Assembly: GCA_030340625.1 (NCBI GenBank)
Contig: JAOPHQ010005163.1
Location: forward strand, 62,001-126,000
Reading direction: 5' to 3'
Length of the DNA stretch: 64,000 bases
Origin: Merluccius polli
Taxonomy: Eukaryota > Chordata > Actinopteri > Gadiformes > Merlucciidae
Every line of letters starts with the position of its first letter. The stretch's first letter is position 1. Of this stretch, positions 29,704 to 43,845 are shown piece after piece. Both the position numbers and the translations under genes were made by a program. The notes under the pieces were generated by a model, which was not told the origin of the DNA, did not search any database, and saw only the letters and a list, made by a program, of their open reading frames with translations.

Positions 29704-31605
29704 CTAAGCACGCAGGTCAGCAGGTGTATCTGGTTGGCAGGATGGGTGGCTCAATTTGAAGGCCTCGATCTCCACTAAGGTCTGGTTCAGTCTGTCAATA
29801 GTTGGGTACTGGCCAACATCCACTTTGAACCTGATGAGAAGGGTTTTGTGAAGGAGAATCTTGTGGCACAATAACTTAAAGTTCAGTATTTGTAGTATTG
29901 TTTTAGACTTTAAGGATTTACCTCTCTGCATTGTAGACTTGTGGCACAATACAGATGTCTGCCATGGAGAGCTAAAGCAGGTAAAGGGACATTTGTCATT
30001 ACACTATCGATGAATCCTCCCAAATCCATCATGCTGATCTGAAGCATTAGACATTACCTCATCTCCTACACAGTATGTCCCAGCTGTTTCTTTAAGGATG
30101 GGTTCTAAAGCTGGGGATTCAAGCAGGGAAATATGGTTATTATCAGGTACCTGGTAGACAGGATATGCAACAATGGACAGTATAAAATGTCCCCATGAAT
30201 ACCTTGGAAACCTCGTTGGATGAAATGCTGTGCCCACTGCACCTTGTCGGCTCCGATCTTCTGGATCACATACAGATTCTGAAAAAGCAGTGTTTTGAGA
30301 ATGAATAAGTTATGTTGCATGTCAGCCTAGTTTATTAACCAAAATCCTGAAGTTTTAACTGCAAACATTTCAGATTTGACACCACACAAACTGCATATTT
30401 GATGTCCCACACACTTATTGTCCCACAGCATTACAATGTTACAACCTAACTCATGATAATGAGTAATATAATTATGGCTAAATTGCCTTTTCCTTTTACA
30501 TTGACAAAAGATGTGCATTTCAGGTGCCACAACAGTGGTGTGTCAACCTCATCAAATCTGACGTATCTGACTGGTTTAAGTTTTCAATCGAAGGTCCGGG
30601 ACGTACCTGCAGAGGCTGGATCCCAGAGGCAATGATGTCGCATATCATCCGCACCTGGGCGCGCTTCTTGGGGCACGCAGGTAGGAGCTTTGGCCCCTGC
30701 CTGGTCTCATCGATGTACTGGATCACTGCTAGCTGAGGGATAGCAACAGCATGTGTTTTTACCAAGACCTTCAGCAGTAACAGTCTAATGGAAGAAACGA
30801 TTGAAGTAAAGCGTGAGCCCTCACCGATTGAGACAAGGTGATGCCATCGATTTCGACTGCAGGCACTTGTTGCATGGGGTTAAGGGCCTTGTATTGATCT
30901 GTGAGCTTTATGCAATGAAACCAAAAGCATTAGAGGTTGCTATGCGTGCATTTCATGTGCATGAATGTGTAGTAGAAGAATGCATTAAATGCGCAGCAAA
31001 GTCCATTACCTGCTGACCTCCATCTTTGATGAGATTGACTGGAACTTGTCCATATTCAATACCTTTGAGGGTGAAAGCTGACACACAATAGGTTATGTAT
31101 CACACTGTTTGCTCAATGCATAGTGAGGGAAACTATGCAGACGACCCCCCCCCCCCCCCCCCCCCCCATAATGACTTACCGATGCGGACCCTCCAGGAGC
31201 AGGAGCTTCTGAAGTAACCATGGAGAATGGGCTGTAATGGGAGAAAGAAATGCACAGTACATGCATAAGTACAACTGCAAAAAAAACAACTAACATTTTA
31301 CCCCCAAATTACCTCTGGAGAATCAGTTCACCTTATCATGGGTTGCCATATTTTTTCCACACAGGGAGCTCGTCAACAACTATTGAAAAAGATAACTTTT
31401 TGGGGGAGGAGGTTCCTGCAGCCCATCCACCCTGCAGCCAATAGGACGGGTCCATGATCTCCCTCCTCCCTCATCTTTCCACAGTGACTCAGCACTTTGA
31501 TGCATGTGGGTCGCATTAGCTAGGTAGTGCATTGCAGCTTACAACATGTTACATGTATGTGTATATAGTATGTACCTTGGCAAGGCCGACGATGGGCAAA
31601 TGCAT
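29704..31605 (-). CDS. gstz1: Glutathione S-transferase zeta 1 / maleylacetoacetate isomerase
   Basis: The enzyme converts maleylacetoacetate to fumarylacetoacetate, the penultimate step of tyrosine/phenylalanine breakdown, and metabolises small haloacids; it is cytosolic and mitochondrial. Nine exons on the minus strand (plus coordinates, 5' to 3' of the gene): 31576-31605, 31180-31231, 31010-31077, 30825-30905, 30607-30732, 30203-30278, 30058-30110, 29922-29971 and 29704-29830; 663 nt, 220 residues. The zeta-class glutathione site SSCSWRVRIA is at residues 19-28 (human Ser14-Ser15-Cys16). It is followed by NPMQQVP, the IDETR of the GSH-binding turn, IIASGIQPLQNL, GTYCVGDE, SMADICIVPQVYNAERFKVD and the C-terminus DTPADLRA. 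The start MHLPIVGLAK differs from the human MQAGK but keeps phase exactly. Exon 1 is only ten codons, so that start is the least certain part. Confidence 0.93.
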
Positions 31606-32115
31606 CGTTGTGAATGTCCCGATGAGGTTTTAAAATGCGAAATAATAGCAGCACACTTGCATATCTCGCGATTGGCATTAGCTTATTGCACCAATAACTG
31701 CGGTGTCTTGCAAATCACACTCGTTTAATCAACAGTTTTGATGAAGCGTCTTCATTTTTGCCATTGTTTATCTTCCCGTGCGTCAACTTTTGCAGGCTAC
31801 ATAACTCCTCCTACCAAGTGACCGAGGAAAGGGCTCGACCAATGAGCGGCTGTGTTTTGCCATTGAGGCGGGATATTCTAAAAACTACCCTAGCGATTGG
31901 ACAGTTCGCGTCAACATGTACCCAATAAGACTCTGCTATATAGACGTGCTCACGCGGAACCAATCACGGGCCGCGTCTTCGTTTTAGGTCCCGCCTACTC
32001 CTGAACCTGCTCGTGTGTGAGGGAGTGCAGTCTGTGTCTGTTGACCACTGGCCTACCTGAGGGTCTGGAAACATTATTATTAATTAATAAGTAGTAACAT
32101 ACAATAACTGTAAAT
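31606..32115. promoter_or_regulatory. Bidirectional promoter between gstz1 and aldh6a1
   Basis: Only 510 bp separate the two divergent start codons. Four CCAAT boxes lie within 126 bp: CCAAT at 31839-31843, ATTGG at 31896-31900, CCAAT at 31922-31926 and CCAAT at 31960-31964. A TATATA word is at 31937-31942 and G/C-rich segments surround them. Regularly spaced CCAAT boxes in both orientations are typical of NF-Y-driven divergent promoters. Transcription start sites are not determinable from sequence. Confidence 0.65.
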
Positions 32116-35100
32116 ATGGCTACGACTGCAATGAGGTCAATGTTGAAGAAAAGGGTAAGCAAATAATACAAATACGTAAAATAACCAAAGTTATTGCTGT
32201 AACAGAAATTGTTGTGTCTATTGCATGAAACTTACATTTAATGTAATTGAATGTGTCTGTCATGTGGCTGAGTCGTAGCCTACATGATAACAGCCTGTTA
32301 TCTTAAACAAGTGCCCTTTGATATCTCCTCTGAATGCAACAGGCCTACCTGCCATGTCCTTTCATTCATATGTGTTTGTACATTTCTTAAAATGCACCTG
32401 GCCAATAACAACTAGCTCCTGTGGTGGATCCCCAGACTTGACTTTGTCCTTTGCAGTGTAATGGCTGACTATCAATGCTCAACAAGTGGACTCAAAATGG
32501 ACACCATACGATTAGTTGTTTTATAATTAATTAATATTTAATAGTCTGTTCATCGACTAAACAGACTGATTCGGTGAGTTTAGATAGTGATGGTGAATGT
32601 GTTTCCTCACCTCAGCAGGTTCCACTAAGAGTCGCCCGCCAGTGCTACTCCTCTTCAGCGGTGAGTTGACAGACTCAATGGTTTAAATAACTATTATTAA
32701 CTACTATTAACCAGCTAGTTCACAGCACAGTGACACTACCTCGACAGTAAATGAAGAACATGGATCGTTGCTTTTTTTGTTGAAAGACGAGGGTGTGACT
32801 TGATATCTGCTTTCTTCATAGCCCACCACCAAGCTGTTCATTGATGGGAAATTCGTAGAATCCAACACTTCAGAATGGCTCGATATTCACAATCCTGTAA
32901 GTATTTTATAAGTTATCGTTAAGCGTTAAGTTATCGGTACACTTGTAAGCGGATGTTCTGGTTACACAAATGATCAATTGTCTCCTGTTCATGAACAACA
33001 ATAGCCTAGATCTCATCCATTATGCAATTATATGAATTATTTCCACTTACCGAGGGCCAATCATTGTTTTTAAACCTCACAATTGTATTTTTCATGCTTG
33101 ACCTTTGAACGACCTTCCAAGAGATAGTTCAACTCAGTTACAACTCAAACCACTTTCACATGGGTTGACAGAAATAAACATCAACAGCTATTTGCTAGAA
33201 CAATATCCCCCCCGCCTCAACCCAAAAAATGTAACCACAACACTTTTGTTGTGGAGCATCATAAGTTCAGCCCACTAAGTCATTGTCTATGTTGTGTGCC
33301 ACAGGCAACCAACAAGGTGATTTCCCGCGTTCCCAAAGCCACCCAGGAGGAGATGCGGGCGGCGGTGGACTCCTGCTCCAGGGCCTTCCGCCCCTGGTCA
33401 GAGACCTCCATCTTGGCTCGACAGCAGATCTTTCTACGTTATCAGCAGCTCATCAAGGACAACATTGTAAGTGAAACACTGTTGTGGTGGGGGGAAAAAA
33501 GGTAGTTCATGTTGTCAAATCCAATCTTTCCAAAAGAAATGTATTGGTCAGTTATTTAAATCACTTATTCATTTCACCCTTTCAGTTAAGTGTGTGGGAA
33601 TGGTTGAATGTTGATTTAGAGGACTGATTAAGGGGCTTGTCCTTACCTACCCTGCAGAAAGAGCTGGCCAAGTCAATAACCTTGGAACAGGGCAAGACCC
33701 TGGCCGATGCAGAGGGCGATGTGTTCAGAGGATTGCGTAAGTCACACTTGTATACCTATGCATTGTCTATATGCAAATGTCATCTTTTGACTTTTAACCA
33801 ACATGGAGCCACTTGCGGCGGGTTAATGAGTACACTAGTCTTCTGGGTCTGTTGCTTGGGCCACAAGCCCTGCAATTGTGTGGCACTCACTAATCTAGCT
33901 TTCATTGTACGTCAATCTCGGTAGTGTTTCTTTTTTGGACACATTGTGGTATATGTGAACATGACTATTTCCGCAAAATCAGTTCTTGGCTATACCCCCT
34001 CGTTACTGTCAAAACCTTCCTCTGGAGATGTTTTGGACTTATTTGGCAGAATACGGGTAAACAAATCTGAAGTACACAAAGCTGTTCCTCCCTGCCATGC
34101 TTTTATTTTGAACTGCCTTTTCAAATTATACATATGAGGTATCTGTCTTCCCCCCACCCTCCCCCCATAGAGGTGGTGGAGCACACGTGCAGCATCACCT
34201 CCTTGATGCTGGGCGAGACCCTGCCGTCGCTCACCAAGGACATGGACACGTACACGTATCGACTGCCCATCGGCGTGTGCGCCGGCATCGCCCCCTTCAA
34301 CTTCCCCGCCATGATCCCCCTGTGGATGTTCCCCATGGGCCTGGTGTGCGGCAACACCTACCTGCTCAAGCCCTCGGAGCGCGTGCCCGGCTGCGCCATG
34401 CTGCTGGCCAAGCTACTGCAGGACGCCGGCGCCCCCGACGGCACGCTCAACATCATCCACGGCCAGCATGATGGTAAGACCCCATGGGGGGGGGGGGATG
34501 TGTGTGTATGTTTGTGTATGCAGGTTGACGCTAAAGACCAGTGTTGCACAACAATTAGGGGTATGACAACAGTTAGTATGGGTGTGTAAATTGACCAAAT
34601 TTAAAATGTGCATTTTCAAGTGGTTAAATGGTCTAACTAGTTATAATGTATTATGATGTTGCTGATCAATGCAGGTGAATTACCAACTTCACATTGAATT
34701 CATTACAATGCATCAATACATTTTCAACACGGTACAAGTGTGGTAATCTCAATCTCCTACCCTTTTTTGTCTCTCTTTTGTAGCTGTAAACTTCATTTGT
34801 GATAATCCTGCCATCAAGGCAATCAGCTTTGTGGGCTCAAACCAAGCAGGAGAATACATCTATGAAAGAGGCTCCAGAAATGGCAAGAGGGTCCAGTCTA
34901 ACATGGTGAGTGGCTGAGACCCAGGAAAACTTCATAACATGTTAAGTCAAATGTGACCAGAAGGTGGCAGCATTGACCAAGAAATGTACTTGATTTTCCT
35001 TTACAACCGTATAAACAGGGCCACTCTGCCAAGTGGTGTTTTGATCCTTTTATATAGTTTCCTCAACTCTTCTGTCCGATAAATCATACCATACTAGAAT

Positions 35101-36215
35101 ACTAGAATTGACACGTAGTACAAACATCGTCGGTAAACCATATGGCACTGCATTATTGCTGGTAATGGCACTGATGATTTCATTCATGTCAAGGCAGAAC
35201 TGGTGGAAGGCTAACCGCATCGTGTGTATGTTAGGGAGCCAAGAATCATGGCGTGGTGATGCCCGATGCCAACAAGGAGAACACCCTCAATCAGCTTGTG
35301 GGTGCGGCCTTTGGGGCGGCCGGGCAGCGCTGCATGGCTCTCTCCACAGCGATTTTGGTGGGCGAGGCGCGGAGCTGGCTGCCGGAGTTGGTGGAGCGCG
35401 CCAAGGCGCTGCGCGTCAACGCAGGTGCCCATCCCTCGCCCTAACCCTCCGTTCTCCCTTACACACCCACCCTGCTTTCCCCTGCCCCCCCCGCCTCCCT
35501 CCGCTCACTCAACCCTTCACAGCAGCCTTCAGTATATGTCCCTCTGCGGGGCCACACACACCGCCCCTTAACCACACGTCTCAACCTCTCTCTCCGCTAT
35601 AACTTGACATCTGCCGGCGCACTGGGCTCGTTGAGTCAGCCATGCTGCAAATTTGTGGCCAGCTCTGCGGCCTGGGGGGGGAGAAACGGCGGGGCGAGCG
35701 CATCGATTCCTTTTGAGAAAGGAAGTTGTGGAATCCGTGTGTGGAGAGAAACGACCGATGGCTCCCTATTTACCGGCATCCGAGCGCTGAGATTCTGTGG
35801 CTATACGCAAGAAACCCTTAAAACATTAGTTTTGCCGGGAGTGCCCACGGGTGCCTCTCAACCATAGCTTCTGTGTGTTTGCGACTAAATGGGTACTTGT
35901 CCGTCGGTTCTCTCCTAAATGCGTGCCCCGCCGCAAGAGTGTAAGTTATCTTATACCTGGGTGTGTTTCTGGGGCCCCCGTTAGGAGACCAGCCCGGGGC
36001 AGATGTGGGGCCACTGATATCTCCCGAGGCCAAGGGGAGAGTCAACAGTCTGATCCAGAGTGGCGTGGACGAGGGAGCCTCCTTGCTGCTGGACGGCAGG
36101 AATGTCCACGTCAAGGGCTACGAAAACGGCAACTTTGTGGGCCCTACTATTATCAGCAATGTCACAGTATGTACAGTATGGGGTGTGTGTCCCCACTTTG
36201 GCACATAAATACATA

Positions 36216-36246
<31 letters not shown>

Positions 36247-37863
36247 CCAACACAATACCATATGATGAAGAACCCCAAAGCCTGTGTGTATTTAAGTTAT
36301 GTGTTTGTCTACTGTGCTCTCGCAGCCCCAGATGAAGTGCTACACAGAGGAGATCTTTGGGCCTGTGCTGGTCGTTCTTGAGGTGGAGTCTCTGGACGAC
36401 GCCATCCGCATGGTCAACAACAACCCCTACGGCAACGGCACCGCCATCTTCACCACGAACGGCGCTACGGCACGCAAATACACTCACGAGGTGGACGTGG
36501 GCCAGGTGAGCATCTATAGCCTCCGTGTGTGTGCGGAGGAGAAAGGAGACATTCACAGACGCCTGTCATGTCTATGCAGCATCTGTCAAACGCAAATTAC
36601 ATCACACTTTAGTTTGAAAACATATACAGACACACACACACACATAATAGTAATGCCATTATTATGTTCCCCAGCAAGTATAGCAATGTTTGCAGAATGA
36701 AAATATACACATATGCACCCCCTGCCCTTCACTTTCCCCTCCCTATTGAGACTGCAAATAGCGTGAGCAAATATGTGGTTTTTAAACCAAAACACGGGAG
36801 ACATGGAAAGATGTCTTGGTGGGATTTGTGGAGGGAAAAAAATTATTGTATTAATATCGAAAAAAGGAATTCCTCTGAGTTTGTTTGGTTGTTGAACATT
36901 CAAGCGTATATATGGACACTTTCCCCCATATTTGTTTGGTTTTGGGTCCATGTTCTGCGCTGTATTTGCTGTTCACATGTCGGGGAATGCTGTGCCGGCC
37001 ATGTGCAGTATACTCTCCTCGAAAACCCGGAGGCAACCAACAGCTCCTCTTCTGTTATGTTTTTTTTTGTTCCCCGACGAGGTCCTAGCCAGAAAAGCCC
37101 TTCCTGCCGTGCCCGTCCTCACGATTGCCGCAGTTTCTTAAAACGTTCTTTACAACGGTCACAGCAGTTTACAGCCCTGTCAAAAAACCAAATGTTGTGT
37201 TTATAGTTTCTGCTTTCATAAATAAGTGCTTACGAAGCCCTCAACGGTACAGATTTAAACCACAATTTTTTAAAGTTAGCACAGTGGTGTCATGTTTTTA
37301 ATAAGCAAGGATGATGGCGCATCTCTTATTACCTGTAATCAACGCTTCCGTTGATGTGTTTTATAAAGCTTTCCTCAATGGGGATTGTTTGACCATGTTT
37401 GTTGCAGGTTGGAGTGAACGTTCCCATCCCCGTTCCCCTGCCAATGTTTTCCTTCACTGGGTCAAGAGGATCCTTCCGAGGGGACACCAACTTCTATGGA
37501 AAACAAGTGAGTGTCTATTCCTAAAAAGTCCCTTTTTAATCCCTACAGATTTAGTGTAACTGCTGGTATGTTTTTTTGCAATGGATGGTAGAGATCGGTA
37601 TATAATATCATAATGTAAGAAAAGGTATTGAAGGCTAAATACACAATATCGTTTAAAGGCTACCTCATATGCATATGTTCATATAGAGGAAAATAAAAAT
37701 AAGATATCCAAAGTTGCAGCTGTTTAAGATTCAAATGCTTCACTTTTTTCCCCCACAGGGCATTCATTTTTACACACAAATCAAAACTATTACTTCACAG
37801 TGGAAGGCTGAAGATGCAACATTAAAGAGTCCTGCAGTTACCATGCCAACAATGGGACGATAA
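32116..37863 (+). CDS. aldh6a1: Methylmalonate-semialdehyde dehydrogenase (acylating), mitochondrial
   Basis: It oxidises methylmalonate and malonate semialdehydes to propionyl- and acetyl-CoA using NAD and CoA, in valine and thymine catabolism in the mitochondrial matrix. Twelve exons: 32116-32154, 32619-32660, 32822-32896, 33305-33466, 33658-33736, 34171-34473, 34784-34905, 35235-35424, 35985-36166, 36326-36505, 37408-37506 and 37759-37863; 1578 nt, 525 residues (human 535). The N-terminus MATTAMRSMLKKRVPLRVAR is basic and lacks acids, as expected for a mitochondrial presequence. Key features: PTTKLFIDGKFVESNTSEWL, CAGIAPFNFPAMIP with the oxyanion Asn at 176, ISFVGSNQAGEYIYERG (NAD site), GAAGQRCMALS with catalytic Cys 307, and EEIFGPVLVVLEV. 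No broken motif was seen. The start lies about 0.5 kb from gstz1 on a shared promoter. Confidence 0.96.
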
Positions 37864-38536
37864 ATGGCTAGCACGAAGCCTGTCTGGCGTCTCTTGTGAA
37901 TTCAAATGTGAAAACTACTAATCAGTCCCAAAGAGCTTCTCTCTCTTATCTCACACAATACAAGAATTTTTGCTGAAGACACAATATTAAGGCAATCGCC
38001 CTTAATGATGAAATACAAAAACAAATGTTAATATATTACTAATTATTTCCATTCTGTTAAGTTTTTCTAGTTGTACGTGCATGTTCACTTTCTTGTCTAT
38101 ACAAGATACTAATAACACTGGAATTAGCCTCCTCTGTTCTATGAACCCATGCCCAAAGTGTATGAAAAAGGTGGTTTGAAGAGGGTATTTCATTAAAAAA
38201 GTTGACCAAAAATGTGTTTGGGTAAATAAATGTTAATTTATGCCTTGGTTAGGATACCTCTTTATTATTATCAACACAATGCATCATCATCCACTCAAAA
38301 ACACACACATACATAACATTGTGGGACGGTGACCTATATAGACCCACATATAGCATAATTACACATCAAATGATGTGTTAAAACATCAACAAACACTTTT
38401 ATAATAATTTCAATCATCCATTAACGATGAAGAGCGCCATGTTTGATGTTACTGACGTCAAGTCAGACAAACCAGAGCTCTGAAATGAGCTCTGGTTTAT
38501 ATATCATGTGTATATAACAATTATATATATATATAT
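37864..38536 (+). other. aldh6a1 3' UTR and flank
   Basis: AATAAA at 38225-38230, about 360 bp after the stop, is the best polyadenylation signal. The remainder is A/T-rich and non-coding, ending in an AT run that serves as the target of the element at 38537. Confidence 0.55.
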
Positions 38537-39305
38537 TAGGGGTGTCCCCTAAGAATTTACATAATCAAATCTGATTAGTCAAGTCTTGCCTATAGTCGAC
38601 TGATCGTCGAATCATGTTTATTTCTTTTTTTTTGGCTCATTGATCCATATTCTCTTTTGCGACATTGGCTTCCATTTTTTCCACACCAGACTAAAGAGCT
38701 GAAACATTCAATTAAACAATTTCGATTGCAATTTCGAGGCCGTTCGGCGGCGGTGTGTTTTGGACTTCAAGGTGTGTTTTGGACTTCAAGTCCAAAACAC
38801 ACCACCGCTGAACGGCGTGTCAAAACAGCCACCCCTATTATTTTCTATGTACACCCCCACACCAGCGGTGGCAGGCGCGCGCTGGTGCACGGCGACGCGC
38901 CGCCCCGCTACACTTCACGCCACTGTCCTATATCACAGCGTCGCCGCGCATCAAGTGCCACCGAAAAGGCGCTTTTTTCTTTTCTTTTGTTTTTCTTCTG
39001 CTCCGGAGACGACTATATTCCTGTTGACGCGCCGCAGCGCGACGCTTCCTATGTGTGCTAGGGGCGGCACTTGTGTCATAGACGCGCGCGGCGCTGCAGT
39101 GTGTTTTGCACTTGATATTTATACAAAAATAGGCTATATATCATGATTTATTGGGAGAAAGAAACTATATGTAAAATCAGACATTCAGCACCACCTATAG
39201 CCCGAATGGAATGATCCTGTGTTTTGCCGACGATTCGACTATGGCAGTCGAATCAGACTCCTTAGATCGAATCGTCGAATAGTCGACTATTCGGGGTCAC
39301 CCCTA
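38537..39305. mobile_element. 0.77-kb non-autonomous hAT-like element
   Basis: The ends are inverted: TAGGGGTGTCCCCTAA at left and, on the other strand from the right, TAGGGGTGACCCCGAA. Both flanks are runs of TA, so the target duplication is hidden in simple sequence. The subterminal regions repeat AGTCGA/ATTCGA/TCGTCGAAT words. The interior is G/C-rich with a strong inverted repeat (GGTGTGTTTTGGACTT, one base, AAGTCCAAAACACACC; 38771-38803), preceded by a partial direct copy of its left arm. The open frames inside are not protein-like. It lies between aldh6a1 and bbof1, in or near the bbof1 3' UTR. Confidence 0.7.
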
Positions 39306-39427
39306 ATATATATATATATAATTTTTGACCTGCAATTCTGTGTTGGACAACAGCTCAATTAATTTTTAACAATTCGAGCTCCTTTTTCCCCCCAAGTTGT
39401 CTTGAACGTGCCAGGCCCAGACTCGGG

Positions 39428-42400
39428 TCACGTCATGTGGATATCAGGCAAGCTGTTGGGGTTGGAGGGCAGACTGGACACAGGCATCTGGGTCATGAAG
39501 GTCATCTGCAAAACGGCCTCTGTAGTCCTAGAAGAGAAGATGGCCACCGTTTTGTAACATCTTAAAATGCTTTGTAGGTCAAACACGCAATGCGGTACCA
39601 GTAAAGTCAGCACAGCGCTTTGTAATTACAAGCATCAAATACAACCGTTGGATTCTCATGCATTCCTTTGATGCCTTACCCAGCGGCAGCAGTGCTGTCC
39701 ATCTGACTTTTCTCGATGGACGCGGACACAGACATAGTTTGACTTTTCCTGTAGCATAGAAGGCATAGAGTCAAGCAGTGAGCTGTGTCGAGGCTATGAA
39801 GCCACGTTGAATAGCCTACGCAATGCATTGGTCCACACTGGTCTACAAGGTCCCAAGCTGGCCTTGTAGCCGGGTTACTCCGGGGCAACGGACCCAGATC
39901 CTGTAAATGGATCCTGCAATCAAACGACTAGGTGCCAGACCACTGCTAACATGAATATACATCTTCTGTGCCCCACCGCACGCCCATACATTAAGATCTC
40001 CTGCACACTGTCTTGGAAAATCATGTTACCAGCTGCTCTGTCCAGACCACAAGTGTTCAAAGAACAAAATAAACTGCCAGTGCACGTGAAGTTGGGCCAA
40101 TAGGCACAGGCCTAAATCGACATGACCAGATGTTTGTTTCCAAGTACACGACTCTGTGGCCGGGCCTATTTTTACTATTGTGCCCAGACTCTTTCTTAAT
40201 TCTTTTTAAGCAGCTGGACGGAAAAGAAAATTGGTTGAAGCCTAACTGATGTTTTATGGTATCCTCTTCTTCTGAGAAAATATCTGTTGAAAACATTAAA
40301 ACAAGGGAGGAGTCACACGCGGAGGTTCAGACTGTAGTACTGCATGCATGGTGTCACTGGCTTTTCATCTTGGCAGACACTCGTGGCTGAAGTTTCTTTT
40401 TTTTCTCACCTGTTACACCAAATGGATGCTATTATCTCAGCAGGACGAGGGGGCGAATGCTTTTGAGTGACCACAGTGTCTCGAAGTTGTTAACTCAGAC
40501 ATCTATGTGGGACAGAGTGTTGTGGGGAGTTTACCTTGTTTTGTCTTGTCCATTCATTCTGGCGAAGAGCAGCCTAAGCACTTTCTCCTTTTGCTCCCAA
40601 GTGAGGTCTGCGATGTCCACTTCGTTGCTCTGTGCCTGAGTCCTTCAATCCAGGGAGAAAATACAACAAATACGTAATTTAGGTCAAATCCATTAACCTA
40701 GATTCACAGCCACTTAGTTTTATACCGTGTCTCGTGCAAGGTGTAAACAGTGTGAAGTGTTTGGATGTCTATAAAATGTGTCTGAGGCTTACTGGAGCTC
40801 ACATTAATGAGCCAATAAAGTGGACACAGACATGCACACTATGCTAGGTCGTTGAAGGAGCCCAGCCATACCACTTCTGAGCCTCTTCCATGTCCGAGTA
40901 GACACAATTGGTGCTGTGGGGGTTGATGTGGAAGGTGCGAATGAGGGGGTACTGCTGCTTCCCTGCCCTGGCATCGCTCATCCTGGCATGGTAGGCCTTC
41001 AAGGCCTGCTCCTTGTACACCAGCCTGCTGGCCTGGATCTCCTGCTTCACCTGAAACAGTGCCGCGTGGAAGAATCGCTCCAGCTCCGTGCGCTGCTCCA
41101 CCACGCTGCCGGCCAGCCGCTTAATGCGGGCGATCTCCCTCTCCCGCACGGACAACAGCTTCTGGAGCCTCCGCAGGTCCTCCTGGCCGGCCTGGCTGCT
41201 GACTAGCGCCTTCTCGCTGACCACCCGCCTCTCCTGCTCAAACTCCCCCGCCAGCAGCTCAAGGGCCTGCTCCAAGGAGACCAGCTTGGCCTTGAGGTGG
41301 GATATCTCCTCCCTGTAGGCTTTCATCTGGGCCGCGTTCTTCTTGATCATCAGTGCATCGGTGCCCTGGGAGGAGATGGTACAAGAGATCAAGGTGTAGA
41401 GGTCAAGGGTCAGACAGGGCTGAGGGTCATCAGATTCGTTTTACACAGGGGGGTGCTCATCATCATGATGCTAGTGCGTCATGAATCCAGCCAGAGCCGT
41501 AGCCAGGGTTTAGGAATTAGTGAGGTCCATTTTTCTTTCAAGCCATTTACTGCATTTATGGACAACAAAAACATAATTGGCTGCTATACATTACACATAA
41601 AGTCAATATCAGGGTCCGAATCACTACCTGGCTGTCTTGAAATAAGTTAAATCGCAAACCGTTGTGACTTGGCATCGACCAATGTAGGGCAGTCCGGGGG
41701 GATTCCCCCCCAGAAGATTTTTTTGTTGAACATTCATTTTTTATTAACTTTTTTTTTTTTGGAGTGGAAATAATTAGCGAGGTCTGGACCTCAGTGACTT
41801 CATTGCTGGCTATGGCCATTAACCCAGCAGATCAACCAATTATGGTTTTAAGGGTTCCCCTGAGTAGGCAGAAAGGGGTTCATATAAGATATACATCCTT
41901 TCCTGGATTCACTATCATTATCAGGGGAAGGATAAAGGTGGTCAAGATTTGTGAATCAGTGCCGGAAAACAGTGAGGGGGGGGATGGCCACTAAGTTGGA
42001 GTCCGAATGCTGGTGGAAACTCACCAGAACCACCAACCACTGAGAGGGTTGGCAAGCGAGAGAGGAGGTGAGGGGAAAGGAGGACCACAAGCAAAATACA
42101 CACGGTCAGCACAAGCAAACAACACAGGGGAAATATCACCAGAAATATGGCCTCCAAAACTCAGACGAGCAATAATTGAAAAAAAAAAAAAAGGCTTTCT
42201 GGATATAAATGGTCTCTGTCCGAGGACAGCCAACGCATAATGTAACCATAAGATTTGATTATTTCTACCTTAACGTTCACACATACCTTGTCCATTGTCA
42301 TGGAGGCATTCTCCTCAGCCAATGACACGGCCAATTTCTTCACATCCTCTACCTCCTTCATGTGGTAGTTCAAGGCCTCATTTAAACGCACGTTCTCCTT

Positions 42401-43811
42401 GAACACAGAGCGTGAGGCGTCGTCCAGTTTCCTATACAGTTGTGGGTACAAGTTAAAAACAAATAGTGTGAGTGGATCACCTGTGAAAAACCACTTATAA
42501 CCACTATAACCACTTGGTGAATTGCTTATTCAGTCTCAACTACACCATACTGTTTTTACTTTTCAGACATTCATTGTAAGTCATTCCAAGTATTTCCTAA
42601 TATCTGCCCAGACTGTCCAGGTATGAGAATAGAATACCATAAATATCCTGAAACCTTTATTGTCGACGTTGGACAATAAAAAAACATACACAATGGAAAT
42701 AAGATCAAGACACCTGAGTTAAATAAATTAGCTTTGAATTAGAGTGATTTTGTTGCATCTCAGTGATCACCAAGTCATCTCTTTGGCTTTAAAAGACAAA
42801 CAAAGAGTGTTCAAATGTGTGTCTGTTTCTTTCACTGAAGGCTAACATGAGTCAGACCACACCAGGATCAATGTTGATATTTGATGGACTTTGGGGGGGG
42901 GGGGGGGGGGGAGAAACATAACTAAACACACAAGAGGTAAAGTATAGTTTCCTTAAAACTAATAAACAGAGGACCTCTGCATATGCTGGACACACAGTAA
43001 AGAATTCTGTGGCCATCCAGGATGTGATCGTTTCCTTTGCTGATGTAGGCTAAAATATCTTTAACATGACAAAAAGTGTGGTAACATAATACTAGCCTGT
43101 TTATTTGGATGAACTTGCTATAATGAGTCACTTCATTCAGGCTGGGACGGGACAGGAGACATACTCACACAATGGCTTCATCGTGAGCGCTCTCAGCCAA
43201 CTGGGCTAGTCTCTGTTCTGCCTCCTTCTCGAGGCGAAGCTGCAGAGCAACACACATCGTAATCAGCTTAGTAAAGGACAAATTCACTGTGTTTTGTTCT
43301 CAGTAATAATCGTCTATATCAGCCTTTTCTACCATGGGCCATACATGTATGGATTATGCTTATACTTTTGAGGATACCTTTTCAGTGAAGAACTTGGTCT
43401 CCACTCTGCCCAGGTTTTCCATGTGATTTCTGTCCGCTAGGTGCATGCCTTCTCTAATCTGGTGAACACACAGACATGATGACACATCGCACGGTAAACA
43501 CACTCATGCAGAGACACTAATGAAGCGATTCATCATGCGCCACAGCCTGTAGGTCCTTACACTACTGAGCTCCTGCTCCATCTGGGCCTTCCTCTTACGA
43601 AACTCTTTGATTTTCTTCAGCTCCACCTGGATCATGTCAAAGTCATTGGATCTCTTCTTGAATCTGTCCTCCAGCTCATTGATTCGAAGTGTATACTCTG
43701 CAACCTGTCACAAGCAAGGGTACAGTTGAATGATGTTAAAGAAATGAATCATTCTGCAACTCGTTTATGAACATATTAATGCGTAAAATATGTGCATTCA
43801 GTAACCAACTC

Positions 43812-43845
<34 letters not shown>

